Below, in pieces: positions 11,294 through 24,183 of a DNA stretch of 64,000 nt. Position 1 is the first letter of the stretch. Each line of letters begins with the position of its first letter. This DNA comes from Wurfbainia villosa. Lineage: Eukaryota; Streptophyta; Magnoliopsida; Zingiberales; Zingiberaceae. The stretch is taken from NCBI GenBank assembly GCA_025175895.1, contig CM045989.1, forward strand, positions 126,307,272-126,371,271. Direction: 5' to 3'. Below the pieces are notes generated by a model, which saw only the letters and a program-made list of their open reading frames with translations, made no database searches and had not been told where the DNA came from. The translations under genes were made by a program, and so were the position numbers.

Positions 11294-12360
11294 TTGGTTA
11301 TGTCTTCGAGTTCGTGAGGGAAAACTTCGCTTCCCACTTCAACTCGGTCGCTTGTTCATGGCGATCCCATCAATGTCCCCAGATTAAAAAATTTAATCCT
11401 AGATAAAAGGGAACACCCAATCAACCTAGTCATCGTCGTGCTATTCGTTTAGAGTGGTCACTTGAACAAACTTGTTGTTCAAGCGACCAACCTCTATTCT
11501 ACAAGTAGCTGCGGAATAGATAATGTACGGATCATCGACTTTTGTGTTTATGTTCGGGATCCAAGTATTATTTAGCCACAAAACATAATATATCATGCAC
11601 ATAATTGAAAAACAAATATAAACATGATACAAGAGAAAATAGAGAATTGATATACCTCTCGATCTTCTATTGTATGACCTTCCTCCTTTCAGACGTCGTG
11701 TGGGCAACGATCTACCAAAAGTTGAAGCTCTTAGATCACCAATCTTCCTTCCTTGCTTGTTCCGAGCAAGAGGAAGAATAAAAACAAGATCCTTCTCCTT
11801 CCTTTAGCCAACCAACAAGCAACAAGCACCTTGCTTGCCACCGGCCAACAAGGAGAAAGGAAACAATGGTTACTGGCCAAAAGCTCCAAGGGAGGACCCT
11901 AAGCCTTGGTTCCACCGGCCAAGGAGAAGGAGAGGAGGGAATTTGGACGCCGGCCAAGGGCTAGAAAAGCTTCAATGGGCGCCGACCACCAATGGAGAAG
12001 AAGAAGACAAGGAAAGTCTTTCCTTATTTGGTGCCGCCAAGCCCAAACCCTAGCTCCAACTCCTTGCCGCCAACTCCAAGCCTCCCCTTGCTTCTTAATT
12101 CTACTCCATGCCAACCCTAACCTCTCCTTTTATAAAGTTAGGTATAAGCCTTGTTTTAATCTCCACCATTGGTTCTAGGGATTTAATCTCAACCGTCGGA
12201 TCTAGAGATTTAATCTCAACCGTCGGATCTAGAGATTTAATCTCTACCTTTGGATCTAGAGTTTTGTTTCCATCCATTGGATCAAAGCTTCATGAGGTAT
12301 TAATAGGCTACAATAGGGACCATGAGGAGGAGTTGGATCTTGGCCACCCAATGAATCAAG
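11294..12360 (-). repeat. R3 5' LTR (family A), part next to the primer binding site
   Basis: It aligns with 4046-5430 of R1 in order: a GAACAAACTTGTTGTTCAAG inverted repeat, a CCGGCC-rich downstream region, a TATA box (CTTTATAAAAGGAG, about 12124-12137) and a minisatellite of only four to five 27-bp units (about 12150-12265). It breaks off at 12360 where element E begins and resumes at 30938. The exact edge near 11294 is uncertain by a few bases. Confidence 0.85.
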
Positions 12361-12913
12361 TGTTAGTAATATATGAGAGATGTCCTAAGGCAATCGCCTT
12401 ATGTTTGAACCATTTATATGATAAATGAAGATTCACTATTTGAGTATACATATTTTCATGTATTTGATTAGATCTTAAACTTATTTACTGAATATCCACG
12501 ATACGATTCACAACATGAGAGAATTTGTGATTGGATCACAACTAGTGAGTATCTCTACATGTGTAATTGTGATGTATCGAAATTATCCCTAGTCGATGAA
12601 TTGATGGATTTGGACACCATTGATTCTGTCGAGACTAGCACGAGGTATACTCCTTGGTGTATCCAAGCAGCTGATTCTCATTGGCTGGAGACATTGTGAT
12701 GTTCGGAGTTAATCGTGGATGCTAGTTATGGTAACTAGTTCATTGGAGTGACCAGCCGTAAGACTTCATATGGTTCTCTGCATATATAGATATGTCAATG
12801 AAGTTCTTACTGCAGCTTAAGTGCGATGTTCCTTTGACTTGCAGTATTCAAGTCATCTTGATCATAAAGACTTATGCTTTGACATCTTAAGCAAGCATCT
12901 CTGAGGAGATGTG
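12361..12913 (+). repeat. E 5' LTR, first part
   Basis: Starts TGTTAGTAATATATGAGAG and aligns with 28706-29256 of the 3' LTR. It is interrupted after GAGGAG-ATGTG by element F and continues at 21759. ATGTG at 12909-12913 is the left TSD of F. Confidence 0.93.
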
Positions 12914-14789
12914 TGTAGGGAATTCTTGTATGCCAAATGGCATATGCGCAACGGAAAATAGGATCCCTTCCAAGTGATCCATGCGAAAGCAAACTCGTAT
13001 AAAATAAATTTCTCTAAACCAAACCTATCTTATAGGAGAGGATTACCTTTGTTGCGTGCCCTTGTTAATCCCGCTTTTCCTTTTGGTTGTTTGGATCTTT
13101 AGCACGTTCAAATGTCCGTGCCTCTATACGTATCCACACGAGTACGCTCTTGTCTCACAAAAGGAAAACTAGAAGAGCTCTCCTTTACTTCTTGCTAGAG
13201 AAGTCCCTAAAGGAGAGGAAGAGAGGGAAAAGGAGAAAGGAAGAAGAAGACTCCTCTTCTTGCTAGCCTACACTCACAAACCCACACAACTAAAGCTTCC
13301 ACCAAGCTCTCTCACCACTAACACAACCAAAGCTTCCACCAACAACAAAAGCCAATGCTCTATTTGGCCGGCCACTTAGGGTGTCTTTTATAGGGTTGGA
13401 AAAACCCTTTCACCTCCACACATTCAATGCAATCCATTGCATTGAGACATATCCTTGTTTGGCCGGCCACTTAAGGAGACAAAACCATTTTGTTTCCTTC
13501 CACCTTAACTAGCTTAGGTGGATGCTTAGGTGGCATGCTTATGTGGCATGCTTATGTGGCATTCTTATGTGGCATTCATGCATGTTGAATTAATCTTATT
13601 AATTCAATTAAGCTTATGTTATCATATTGAATTAATCTTATTAATTCAATTAAGCTTATGTTATCATATTGAATTAATCTTATTAAATCAATAAGGTAAC
13701 ATATTGAATTAATCTCATTAAATCAATTAGCTAAAATTCTCATTAAGCTTAAAGTCCAAAAACCATTTTGTACTTAAGCTTATTCCCATATTATTTTAGT
13801 CAAACTAGAATACTCTAATTCCTCTAATTATCATGCTCTTTGTGTGTGACCCTATAGGCTCTCATAACGTTGGCAGTGGATCTAAACTCTTTTAGATACA
13901 CAAGCAATGAGCGGCATCTAGTAATACATCATTGCTACCCAAGTTACGAGATAAGTCAAGATCCGACTAACCTTTCCGTGACTACTATAATATATGACCG
14001 TGTCCTTCTATCCTTGATATCAGATTGATCAATGAGGCATAGACCGTGTCATCCTCGATCAATCTATGTGTTTCTTGATCCCTGAGTAAACTAACTCAAA
14101 CAAATGAGCTCAATATCTCATATTGACTCATTCGAGCATGGCCATGCGTTTTAGTAGTTCTACTCAATCAAGGGGCCCACCGATATCACTCCGTCATATG
14201 GAAGGATAGATCCCATCTACATCACTCACATCCCTCCGCATAATTTGTTACATACCCGATGTCGCCTTTATGGTCCACCACATTACGGGTGACGTTTGAC
14301 GATACCAAAGTACATAACTCCTATGTAGGGAACCATAGTGACTTGGTCTAAGGACTATTCATACCAATAGTCACATGAGAAAGTTTATGACACTCATATA
14401 ACGATCCATGAAACTTTCTCATGGCGGGTCGATTCGGTATATATTCTCTAATATATACCCATGTGTCAACTTGATATCATATATCCATGACTTGTGAGAT
14501 CAAGTCATCAATTGACCTACATGCTAGTCTTTATGTATTAATATTGCCCTTGCATATTAATACTCGACTAGGAACATTTAGGAAAGTGTTCTCTACAGCC
14601 TCTCATAATCAATTCTGCCAATTGATGTGCTGTAGATAAGAACCTACTTTTCTAGGGCATTATTATATTTAAATTAGCTAGCACAAGCAAGATGTAAATA
14701 TAATAACCAATCCTTTGCCTTTATAGAATATGATACAAAATGTTCCCTATTCAACCATCACATGATTGGTTCTAGGGCTTTAACTAACA
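12914..14789 (-). repeat. F 3' LTR, 1876 bp
   Basis: Left edge TGTAGGGAATTC, right edge CTTTAACTAACA next to the PPT complement (ATCTCCCACTAGC, 14790-14802). It holds a TATA box at 13384-13396 on the minus strand (CCCTATAAAAGAC) and a tandem-repeat zone at 13525-13735. GGCCGGCCAC occurs twice, near 13366 and 13460. Confidence 0.95.
13525..13735. repeat. Tandem repeats in F LTR
   Basis: Two adjacent arrays. TTATGTGGCATGC-type 14-bp units occur four times (about 13530-13580). A roughly 42-bp AT-rich unit containing TTGAATTAATCTTATTAATT is then repeated three to four times, the last copies shortened. The same arrays occur in the other LTR at about 20487-20695. They lie in U3, upstream of the TATA box in element orientation. 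Confidence 0.88.
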
Positions 14790-14816
14790 ATCTCCCACTA
14801 GCACTAGTACCAATCA
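14763..14816 (-). other. F polypurine tract inside a stem-loop
   Basis: The PPT complement is ATCTCCCACTAGC at 14790-14802, directly beside the 3' LTR. TGATTGGTTCTAG at 14763-14775 (inside the LTR) pairs with CTAGTACCAATCA at 14804-14816 (internal side), 12 of 13 positions. The loop of 28 bases holds the PPT and the first bases of U3. Confidence 0.85.
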
Positions 14817-17500
14817 CTATGATATCTAATACCTAGTGACCTAGTGTGACCATCATGCTTCCTCTCTGCCAAAGCCTTGGTCAATGGATCTGCGATGTTA
14901 GCTTCTGTCGGTACTCTGCATATCCTCACATCTCCTCTATCGATGATCTCTCGAATGAGATGGAAGCGCCGCGATGTGTTTGGTCCGCTGATGTGATCGA
15001 GGTTCCTTAGCCTGTGCAATAGCCCCATTGTTGTCACAATAGAGGTCTATTGGATCTGCAATGCTAGGAACTACCCCAAGTTCACTGATGAACTTGCGGA
15101 GCCAAACAGCCTCCTTTGCTGCATCAGATGCTGCAATATACTCGGCTTCTGTTGTAGAATCAACAATCGTGTCTGCTTGAACTCTTCCACTCCACGGCTC
15201 CACCATTCAGGCAAAACACGTACCCCGATTGCGATCTATAGTCATCCTTGTATGTTTGGAAGCTTGCATCACTGTAACCCTTTACAGTTAGCTCCTCATT
15301 GCCTCCAAATATCAGGAAATATTCTTTCGTTCTTCGTAAGTACTTAAGAATATTTTTGCGCTATCCGATGACTTTCACTGGATCGTGTATCTACTCGTCA
15401 TGCTCAAAGCATACGAGGCGTCGAGAGTACAAAGCATGGCGTACATGATAGACCCTATAGGCGATGCATAAGGGATCTTATCCATGCGATCTCTCTCCTC
15501 CTTAGAAGAGGACATTGAGTCTTGAAAGACTCACACCATGTGATAAAGCGAAACCCTTTCTTAGAATTTTGCATAGCAAAAGCGATCTAGCACTTTATCA
15601 ATGTATGTACTCGACTTAGGCCAAGTAATCTTCTAGATCTATCTCTATAGATCTTGATGCCTAGAATATAGGTCGCTTCACCTAAGTCCTTCATCGAGAA
15701 ACAATTCCCTAACCACATCTTCACAGATTTGGAGTGAGGGAATATCATTTCCGATGAGAAGTATGTCATCTACATACAAGACAAGAAATACAATTTGTGC
15801 TCCACTATTTCTCTTGTAGACACAAGGCTCATCTTCATTCTTGATGAAACCAAACTCTTTGATTGCATCATCGAATCGAAGATTCCACGAAGGCTTGCTT
15901 TAGTCCATAAATGGACCTTTGCGGTTTGCATACCTTTCGAGGATGCTTTGGATCTTCAAAACCCTCGGTTGTGTCATGTACACATCCTCGAGTAGCTTTC
16001 CATTCGAGCGGTTTTGACATCCATCTGCCAGATCTCATAATCATGGTAAGTCGCAATAGCAAGTATGATCCGAATGGATTTAAGCATCGCAACTGGTGAA
16101 AAGGTTTCATCATAGTCAATACCATGAATTTGTTTGAATCCTTTAGCCACCAATCTACCTTTATAGGTATGCTTATTACCATCCATGTCAGTCTTTACTT
16201 TAAAGACCCACTTACACCCAATGGGGTTTACCCCTTCCGGTGGATCAACCAAAGTCCATACTTGGTTAGTGTACATGGATTCCATTTCGGATCTCATGGC
16301 CTCTAGCCATTTCTCGGAATCTGGGCTCATCATAGCTTCTTGATAGGATGTAGGCTCGTCAAGATCGACAAGCAATACTTCACCGTTGTCAGTCAAGAGA
16401 AAAGAATATCTCTCAGGTTGACGACGGATCCTATTAGATCTACGAAGAGGTTGGTCTACTTGAACAGGTGTTTGCTCCACAACTCTTTGGGCAACAAATT
16501 CCTCATCCACAACACTTTGTGGTGCCTGTTCATTTTCCATCGAAGCCTTAGTGTTATCATCATCTTGAACTTCTTCAAGATGAATTTTACTCCCACTAGT
16601 ATTTCTAGAAATAAATTCTCTTTCTAGAAAGACAGCATTTCTGGCAACAAACACCTTGCCAAGTGTGGGATTGTAAAAGTAATATCCCTTAGTCTCCTTG
16701 GGATATCCTACAAAATAACACTTATCTGATTTGGGTCCTAGTTTATCTGAGACTTGACGTCTAACGTAAGCTTCACAACCCCAAATCTTTATAAAAGACA
16801 TTTTGGGACTCTTCCCGGTCCATATCGTATATGGTGTCTTTTCTACGGCTTTTGATGGAACGCGATTAAGTGTGAAAGCGGCTGTCTCTAGAGCTAAACC
16901 CCAAAAGGAAGTAGGTAGATCAGTCTGGCTCATCATTGATCGTACCATATCTAATAGAGTACGATTTCTCCTCTCAGATACACCATTCCATTGTGGTGTT
17001 CCAGGTGGAGTGAGTTGGGATATTATCCCACACTCAGCCAGGTGATCACGAAACTCTTGACTAAGGTATTCACCACCTCGATCTGATCGAAGTAGCTTAA
17101 TACGCTTACCAAGTTGGTTTTGTACTTCATTCTTGAATTCTTTGAACTTTTCAAAGGATTCTGACTTATGTCTCATCAAATATAAGTAGCCAAATCTACT
17201 CATATCATCAGTGAAAGTAATAAAGTACTTATAGCCTCCTCTGGCCCGACATTGAAAGGGCCACATACATCGGTATGTATGAGTCCTAACAAGTCGTCGC
17301 TCTCTCGCCATGTCCACTAAATGGAGTTTTAGTCATCTTTCCTAAAAGACAAGACATACCTCATATGATTCAAAATCAAATGAGTCAATAATCCATCTTT
17401 ATGGAGTTGGGATATGCGTTTTTCATTTATGTGACCTAGGCGCTGATGCGAAGATATGTTCAAATCATTCGATTTGAACCGTTTATATTACGTTATAAAT
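14804..17500 (-). pseudogene. F pol: integrase, reverse transcriptase, RNase H
   Basis: The longest frame (17317-15974, 447 aa) covers integrase with LRSDRGGEY and GVSERRNRT, the linker, and the start of RT with KWVFKVKTDMDG and QMDVKTA. A frameshift there moves RT into 16182-15868, where PKHPRKVCK and IYGLKQAF appear. The YVDD box at 15765-15776 is intact. A later block (15769-15587) has SMKDLGEATYILGIKIYRD. RNase H follows at 15206-14804 with DSTTEAEYIAAS, LYCDNNGA and ADPLTKAL, again split by a shift near 15000. The HTDVCGPF motif with the first integrase Asp is in a different frame at about 17290. At least four frameshifts are needed to read the whole polyprotein. Confidence 0.92.
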
Positions 17501-17729
17501 TGGGTTTTCTAAATCTAGAACATAGAGACCATTCATAAGTGGTGCATTACAATAGAACATTTCATTTAAATAAATGGAACAACATTTGTCCTTTATTATA
17601 AAAGAAAAGTTTCTCTTGTCTAAACAAGATCTGAAATTATGTTCTTTGTTAATGCGGGTACATAGAAGCACTCCTCTAGTTCTAAGATAAGCCCGATGGG
17701 CAAAGACAAAGAATATGTTCCTCTGACTC

Positions 17730-18708
17730 ACAGACAACTTTTGCGCCATTGCCTACTCGTAGGTCCACTTCACCCTTTGCCATTATTCTACTATTTCTCG
17801 TCCTGCACATTAGTATAAATGTGAGATGCACATCCATTATCTAATACCCATGTTGAAGAAATAGATAGATTAACTTCTATAGCGTGTATACAGGCGAAGT
17901 CCACTTCTCTTGTTCTTTACTTCCTCAAGGTAGACTTTGCGATTCCGCTTCCGATGTCGATCTCACGCAATGGAAGCGATCCCTTCCTTAGGTACTTTAC
18001 CTTTACCCTTTGAAGTGGATGAATTGGCCTTGCCTTTGGCTTAGGTCTTACCCTTGCCTTTGCGCTTACCTTTGTCCTTCTTGACCATTAGTACATTACT
18101 AACTTTCTTCTTGAGATTTGGTTCGTGATTCTCAACATCTTTGAGAATCTCGAGAGCAAGGTTTATCAATTTCATTCATGTTATAATTCATGGCCAATTG
18201 ATTGTATGCTTCGGCAATGATTGCGAGGATAACATCGGTTGCCAATTCTTGGCTCGGTGGAAAACCTAGTCTTTGAGGTTCTCAGCGTACCCAATCATTT
18301 TAGTCGTGAGTTCCTACAGTGTTCCTTCTTGCATCTTGCATGCAAAAGAGCCTTAGACACTTCAAAGCGCTCGTGCCTAGCTTGTCCTTGATATAGTTGT
18401 TTCAAATGCTCAACCATATCATAGGCATCCATGTTCTCATGTTGCTACGAAGCTCGAGTTCATGGTGGCAAGCATAAGGCATGACACGTCTATCGTCATC
18501 TTGATGCTTCTTATAAGCATCCTTTTCAAAGACGAGTGGCCGTAGGGGCGGGTATTTCAGGGGTAGCCTACTCTAGGACATATAGTTTGCGTTCTTGCTT
18601 GAGGGTAATCCTCAAGTTCCTATACCAGTCAAGAAAGTTTGCTCCATTGAGCTTGTCCTTCTCAAGGACAGATCGCAAGTTGAGGGGGTGTGTCGTGTTA
18701 GATGACAT
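17730..18708 (-). pseudogene. F gag and protease remnant
   Basis: The gag start is the ATG at 18708-18706 (MSSNTTHPLNLRS), followed by frames resembling the gag of E. A lysine-rich KGKRKGKGK stretch lies near 18050, then a zinc-knuckle region near 17960 whose CXHC start survives but whose later part is shifted. The protease at about 17840 reads LDNGCASH, where D-T/S-G is usual. No single ORF covers gag: small indels break it. Gag would form the particle and package the RNA. Confidence 0.75.
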
Positions 18709-19866
18709 GGTGATCTACAACATTAAAATGCAAAGTTAAGTATCATACCTAAATCATTTAATTAGGCCTTTAATTAAATGAGGCTCCCACTAAATTCTCA
18801 TAGCTACTATTTAGCTATAAATTTATATGGGATAAAGATCCACATCATAATTCGTCTTGAGTTAGCTTTGGCTAATCGCCCAAGACGTAGTATAATTAGG
18901 TAGGCAATCTTTTGCCAATTACATCTGATGTAACTCTTTAATAGCTTTGGTTAAGTTTTAGATTAGTTTAGTGTTTATTCCTAAACCGACTTCGGTGTGG
19001 CGAGGCACGCGAGGCCTTCTTGGATATCGAGCAACGACCACTTCTAAGACAAAGGCGATGTTGAAATCACACAAAACTAATGTTAACACTTATGTTCAAA
19101 GCTAATATATGCCTCTACTTTCTTAACCAATTAAGAAAACACTTAATTAAGTCTTAACCAAGGCGATGGCGGGACATCACGATTGTCCACTCGCACCTCC
19201 AAGATAAAATGCATTGCTTTGCTTTGGCCCAATAACAAATGATCGAGGAAGTAGTGAGTACCAACTTTGGTAGGCATATCGTTTAGACTTATTAAGAAAT
19301 AAACATGTATCATATACATATTAGCATACATCACATATAAGCTAAACTAATCATGCATCACATACAAGCTAAACTAACATGCATCACATACATATTAAAC
19401 TAACGTGTCATGGTTATGGCCCTTATTCTACAATCTTCTCAAGCCAATGAAAAGATTGATTGGTCAACCTAGGGATAGCATCTTCTCCTAAGTGCTTCCT
19501 TTTGGTTGTCTTGTGTGTTGACTTCCTCCTTGTAACCTCATCTTCCAATGGACCCTCCATCCTTGTTTTGTACATTACAAAAGGAGAAATACTCGAGTTA
19601 CATTCGAGTCTAAAACTAATTTTACAACAAGAATATTAGGAGAAAGGCCGACACATGAGCCGTATTAAAATTACAACACACAATCACAAACTTTTGGGAC
19701 TAGGCCATAACCATGCACCATGTCATTTTAACTTTTAAAAGACATTGGATATTTTATTATGTTTGAAAATTTGCTAATGCAATTATCAACTCATAATAAA
19801 ATTTATCCTACTTCTATATCACATATAAAATAGAGAAGACCTATTTTTATACGATCTTTACAAAGT
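18709..19866 (-). other. F untranslated leader
   Basis: Some 1.16 kb between gag and primer binding site without a supportable ORF. The region 19270-19410 has a repeated ACATACAAGCTAAACTAA-type unit (about 30 bp, three copies). A GGCGATG-containing motif recurs near 19050 and 19160. No other signal is recognised. Confidence 0.55.
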
Positions 19867-19879
19867 GGCTCTGATACCC
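19867..19879 (-). other. F primer binding site
   Basis: The complement reads GGGTATCAGAGCC, one mismatch from the initiator Met-tRNA complement used by the other elements. It lies three bases from the 5' LTR edge at 19882. Confidence 0.9.
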
Positions 19880-19881
19880 TT

Positions 19882-21758
19882 TGTGAAATCTCTTTATGCC
19901 AAATGGCATATCTTGTGACGGAAAATAGGATCCCTTCCAAGTGATCCATGCGAAAGCAAACTCGTATAAAATAAATTTCTCTAAACCAAACCTATCTTAT
20001 AGGAGAGGATTACCTTTGTTGCGTGCCCTTGTTAATCCCGCTTTTCCTTTTGGTTGTTGGATCTTTAGCACGTTCAAGTGTCCGTGCCTCTATCGTATCC
20101 ACACGAGCACGCTCTTGTCTCACAAAGGAAAACTAGAAGAGCTCTCCTTTACTTCTTGCTAGAGAAGTCCCTAAAGAGAGGAAGAGAGAAAAGGAAAAGG
20201 AGGAAGAAGAAGACTCCTCTTCTTGCTAGCCTACACTCACAAACCCACACAACTAAAGCTTCCACCAAGCTCTCTCACCACTAACACAACCACAGCTTCC
20301 ACCAACCACAAAAGCCAATCCCCCATGTGGCCGGCCACTTAGGGTGTCTTTGATAGGGTTGGACCAACCCTTTCACCTCCACACATTCAATGCAATCCAT
20401 TGCATTGATACATATCCTTTTTTGGCCGGCCACATAAGGAGACAAAACCATTTTGTTTCCTTCCACCTTAACTAGCTTAGGTGGATGCTTAGGTGGCATG
20501 CTTATGTGGCATGCTTATGTGGCATTCTTATGTGGCATTCATGCATGTTGAATTAATCTTATTAATTCAATTAAGCTTATGTTATCATATTGAATTAATC
20601 TTATTAATTCAATTAAGCTTATGTTATCATATTGAATTAATCTTATTAAATCAATAAGGTAACATATTGAATTAATCTCATTAAATCAATTAGCTAAAAT
20701 TCTCATTAAGCTTAAAGTCCAAAAACCATTTTGTACTTAAGCTTATTCCCATATTATTCTAGTCAAACTAGAATACTCTAATTCCTCTAATTATCATGCT
20801 CTTTGTGTGTGACCCTATAGGCTCTCATAACGTTGGCAGTGGATCTAAACTCTTTTAGATACACAAGCAATGAGCGGCATCTAGTAATACATCATTGCTA
20901 CCCAAGTTACGAGATAAGTCAAGATCCGACTAACCTTTCCGTGACTACTATAATATATGACCGTGTCCTTCTATCCTTGATATCAGATTGATCAATGAGG
21001 CATAGACCGTGTCATCCTCGATCAATCTATGTGTTTCTTGATCCCTGAGTAAACTAACTCAAACAAATGAGCTCAATATCTCATATTGACTCATTCGAGC
21101 ATGGCCATGCGTTTTAGTAGTTCTACTCAATCAAGGGGCCCACCGATATCACTCCCGTCATATGGAAGGGATAGATCCCATCTACATCACTCACATCCCT
21201 TCGCATAATTTGTTACATACCCAGTAATCGCCTTTATGGTCCACCCTGTTACGGGTGACGTTTGACGATACCAAAGTACATAACTCCTTATGTAGGGAAC
21301 CATAGTGACTTCAGGTCTAAGGACTATTCATACCAATAGTCACATGAGAAAGTTTATGACACTCATATAACGATCCATGAAACTTTCTCATGGCGGGTCA
21401 GTTCAGTATATATTCTCCAATATATACCCATGTGTCAACTTGATATCATATATCCATGACTTGTGAGATCAAGTCATCAATTGACCTACATGCTAGTCTT
21501 TATGTATTAATATTGCCCTTGCATATTAATACTCGACTAGGAACATTTAGGAAAGTGTTCTCTACAGCCTCTCATAATCAATTCTGCCAATTGATGTGCT
21601 GTAGATAAGAACCTACTTTTCTAGGGCATTATTATATTTAAATTAGCTGGCACAAGCAAGATGTAAATATAATAACCAATCCTTTGCCTTTATAGAATAT
21701 GATACAAAATGTTCCCTATTCAACCATCACATGATTGGTTCTAGGGCTTTAACTAACA
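19882..21758 (-). repeat. F 5' LTR, 1877 bp
   Basis: Aligns end to end with 12914-14789. At 20348-20358 the TATA position reads CCCTATCAAAGAC on the minus strand, whereas the 3' LTR has CCCTATAAAAGAC. The copy that would drive transcription thus has a damaged TATA box. The right edge CTAACA is followed by the TSD ATGTG. Confidence 0.95.
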
Positions 21759-23449
21759 ATGTGGACCTGGGATGATTGGGTATAAGTCAAAGTGATCAAA
21801 GGTGTTTGAATAGCCTATAAAGAATTCACCACTCCTTGTGAGGAGATGTATACCCATGGCCTCTCGTCAGATTGTTACTAAAGTCTTTGGCCAAAGCATT
21901 ACATGTTTAGAGTAAGGTACTCTTCGATACATGTGCAGTAACTAGAATCCGTAGGATGAGGAAATGATACTTTGGCTAGGTGTGACGTAGTTAACCTAGT
22001 GGGAACTGAAACTATAGACCATGTCCTGAACCAAGTGTGTATAAGATGAGTGAAGGGAATGGGGCACGATTCATTCGAGCTGCTGAAGGGTTTCAGAAAT
22101 AGTTCTGGATCAACCGTTGATCTTTTCGGTTAATTGGGGATCATGATGTACTACTAGGTGCCACTCATGATTGTTCTATAATTAATGGTTAATTATAGAC
22201 AGCCAACATAAATCGAGAACCTATTTGGTCACATGCACAACGAGCGTAATCCGAAGGATTTAAAACGAGCTTGAGAATGAGATTCTCAGACCGAGAGAAA
22301 CTAAGTTTGGTTGGACCAAACAAGGAGCGAGCATGAAATCGTTTCAGTCACAATGGAAGCGTCGATGGGCCGTGTCTTATGAAGACATGATGGATGAACC
22401 AAATTGGTTTGGTTCTAATCCAATGGAGGAGAATAAACCAAAGGGGTTTGGTTTGTTTTAAATGAATGAACCAAAAGTTGGTTCGGTTCGTTTTAACTTA
22501 AAATAGACCAACATGGTTTGGTTTATTTTAACTTAACTTATTGGAGCGGGTTAACGGGTTTTGGTTATGAACCAATAACCGTTAGGAGAATGTGTTCTCT
22601 ATAAAAACACGGCTTAAGGGTTTTTCCAAAAGCCTAAGGGAATAAGCCATTGAGTTGCCGCCCAAAACCCTAGCTCCTCTTTTGTTGTTGCCTCCCAACA
22701 TTGTGTTGCCGCCAACTTCATGGAGCTGCTGCCACCTCCTTGCCGCCGGACAACCACCTGCTGCCGCCGGCCACTTGCTGCTATCGGTGATCCTCCGACG
22801 ACCCTCCTTGGCTCCGGTGACAAAGGACTAGCTGGTTCTCTTCCCTTTGGCCGACGCTAGCTCCTCCACCAAGCTGTCTAGTTTTCTGGACAGCTTGTTT
22901 CCTTCGTGTCGGAGCATCATTTGGATGACTTCTGGAGCTCTGACAGCTGCTACTTTGCTAGGGATTCGATCTCCGGTAATCCTCATAGGTGGAGGACGAA
23001 GGATTCGTCAAACGGTTGACGAATACCTCTCCGGAGAAGCGAGTTTTTGAGGACTCGTTTTGGATCCGAATTTTTTATTCGGATTGTGATCTTCTCTCGA
23101 TCACATCATCTTCAACACGAGGCTAGTAACTCGTACGAAGACGAGGCTCTTGACTTTGTGAAGTCATCCTAAAGATACTCAGCGTGGATACGGATGGAGA
23201 CGATTCTAGCGAGGATCGTTCCGGTTGATGCCTTTCCCGCTACATGTGATACGTCAGGTATACGTAGAATAAATTTCCTTTTATTGCAAAATTTGAAACT
23301 ATGGTTATATCTACACATGTTGTACTATGTATGTGTGTGGTGTGTGTGTGTTGTAATAAATTAGATTTATTATTTTTATTTCTTCCGCTATGCACATGTT
23401 TACGAAACATGTTCTAACACACACTCGCCGCGGTGCCGGAAACCCAACA
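21759..23449 (+). repeat. E 5' LTR, second part
   Basis: Resumes the E LTR after F and aligns with 29250-30937. It contains a GGTTTGGTT-rich segment (22390-22560) and a TATA box TCTATAAAAACAC at 22598-22610. A CCGCC-rich stretch (22655-22850) follows in the presumed R/U5 part. It ends GGAAACCCAACA. Confidence 0.92.
22598..22610 (+). promoter_or_regulatory. TATA box of E 5' LTR
   Basis: TCTATAAAAACAC, conserved in the 3' LTR at 30088-30100. It lies about 850 bp before the LTR end, as expected for the U3/R junction of a long LTR. Confidence 0.7.
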
Positions 23450-23450
23450 G

Positions 23451-23463
23451 TGGTATCAGAGCC
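23451..23463 (+). other. E primer binding site
   Basis: TGGTATCAGAGCC one base after the LTR end, complementary to initiator Met-tRNA. Confidence 0.95.
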
Positions 23464-23513
23464 CAGGTTGTGTTTTGACATAATCATAAAATTGTTTTGC
23501 GATAGTCATAATG

Positions 23514-23676
23514 GTATTTATAGAAATTTTCTACTTTTGGAAAGTTAGAATTATTTATGGAAATTTTCTACTTTTAGAAAGTTAGAAGTATTTATGGAAA
23601 TTTTTAATTTTGGAAAGTCTAGAAGTATTTATGGAAATCTTCTACTTTTGGAAAGTTAGAAGTATTTATGGAAATT
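23514..23676. repeat. Tandem repeat in E leader, about 37-bp unit
   Basis: Four to five imperfect copies of a unit containing TATTTATGGAAATTTTCTAC followed by a TTTTGGAAAGTTAGAAG arm. Downstream (about 23690-23950) a longer AT-rich segment with ATTTGATTAGATTTGGAAA is present twice. Both lie in the transcribed leader before gag. Confidence 0.85.
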
Positions 23677-24183
23677 GATATTTTCCATAAATAAAATATT
23701 TGATTAGATTTGGAAATTTATTTCCTAATTTAATCATGATTTGATTTGGGAAATCAAATCTTAAAATATTTTATTTCCATAAGTAGTTTTGATGATTTAG
23801 GAAATTTGTTTCCTAAATTAACTTTTCTTAATCAACACTTTCCACAAATAAAATATGTGATTAGATTTAGAAATTTATTTCCAAATTTAATCATGATTTG
23901 ATTTAGAGAATCAAATCTCAAACATATTTTATTTCCATAAATAGTTATGACATATAAGGAAATTTTGTACATGTCATAATTGTATGCCATGTAATTGCAT
24001 TAGATGCATATCATTATGTCATGCGTGTCGTGACATGTAGATGTATGCCATGTATGTCATGCCATGCAGATAATAGTTATTTGCATGCAAAGAGGATGAG
24101 ACATAAAAATCCTTACTCAATATTAAAGCCTATATCTTCCATTAATATGGTTAGAACCAGAGTTCCGTTTCTTGTTTGGGTTG

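Larger units (their letters stand above)
12914..21758 (-). mobile_element. Ty1/copia retrotransposon F, complete, 8845 bp, TSD ATGTG
   Basis: Both LTRs (12914-14789 and 19882-21758) and the ATGTG duplication (12909-12913 and 21759-21763) are present. The minus strand has primer binding site, leader, gag, protease, integrase, RT with an intact YVDD, RNase H and PPT in order. The two LTRs are 1876 and 1877 bp and differ only by scattered substitutions and small indels, so F is comparatively young. It is the innermost insertion on this side. Frameshifts in gag and pol make it non-autonomous. Confidence 0.95.

Noticed and set aside
11736..12178. Pro/Arg-rich open frames that might be a host exon
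   Set aside because: The stretch aligns with the family A LTR of R1 (GC-rich zone downstream of TATA), so it is LTR sequence.
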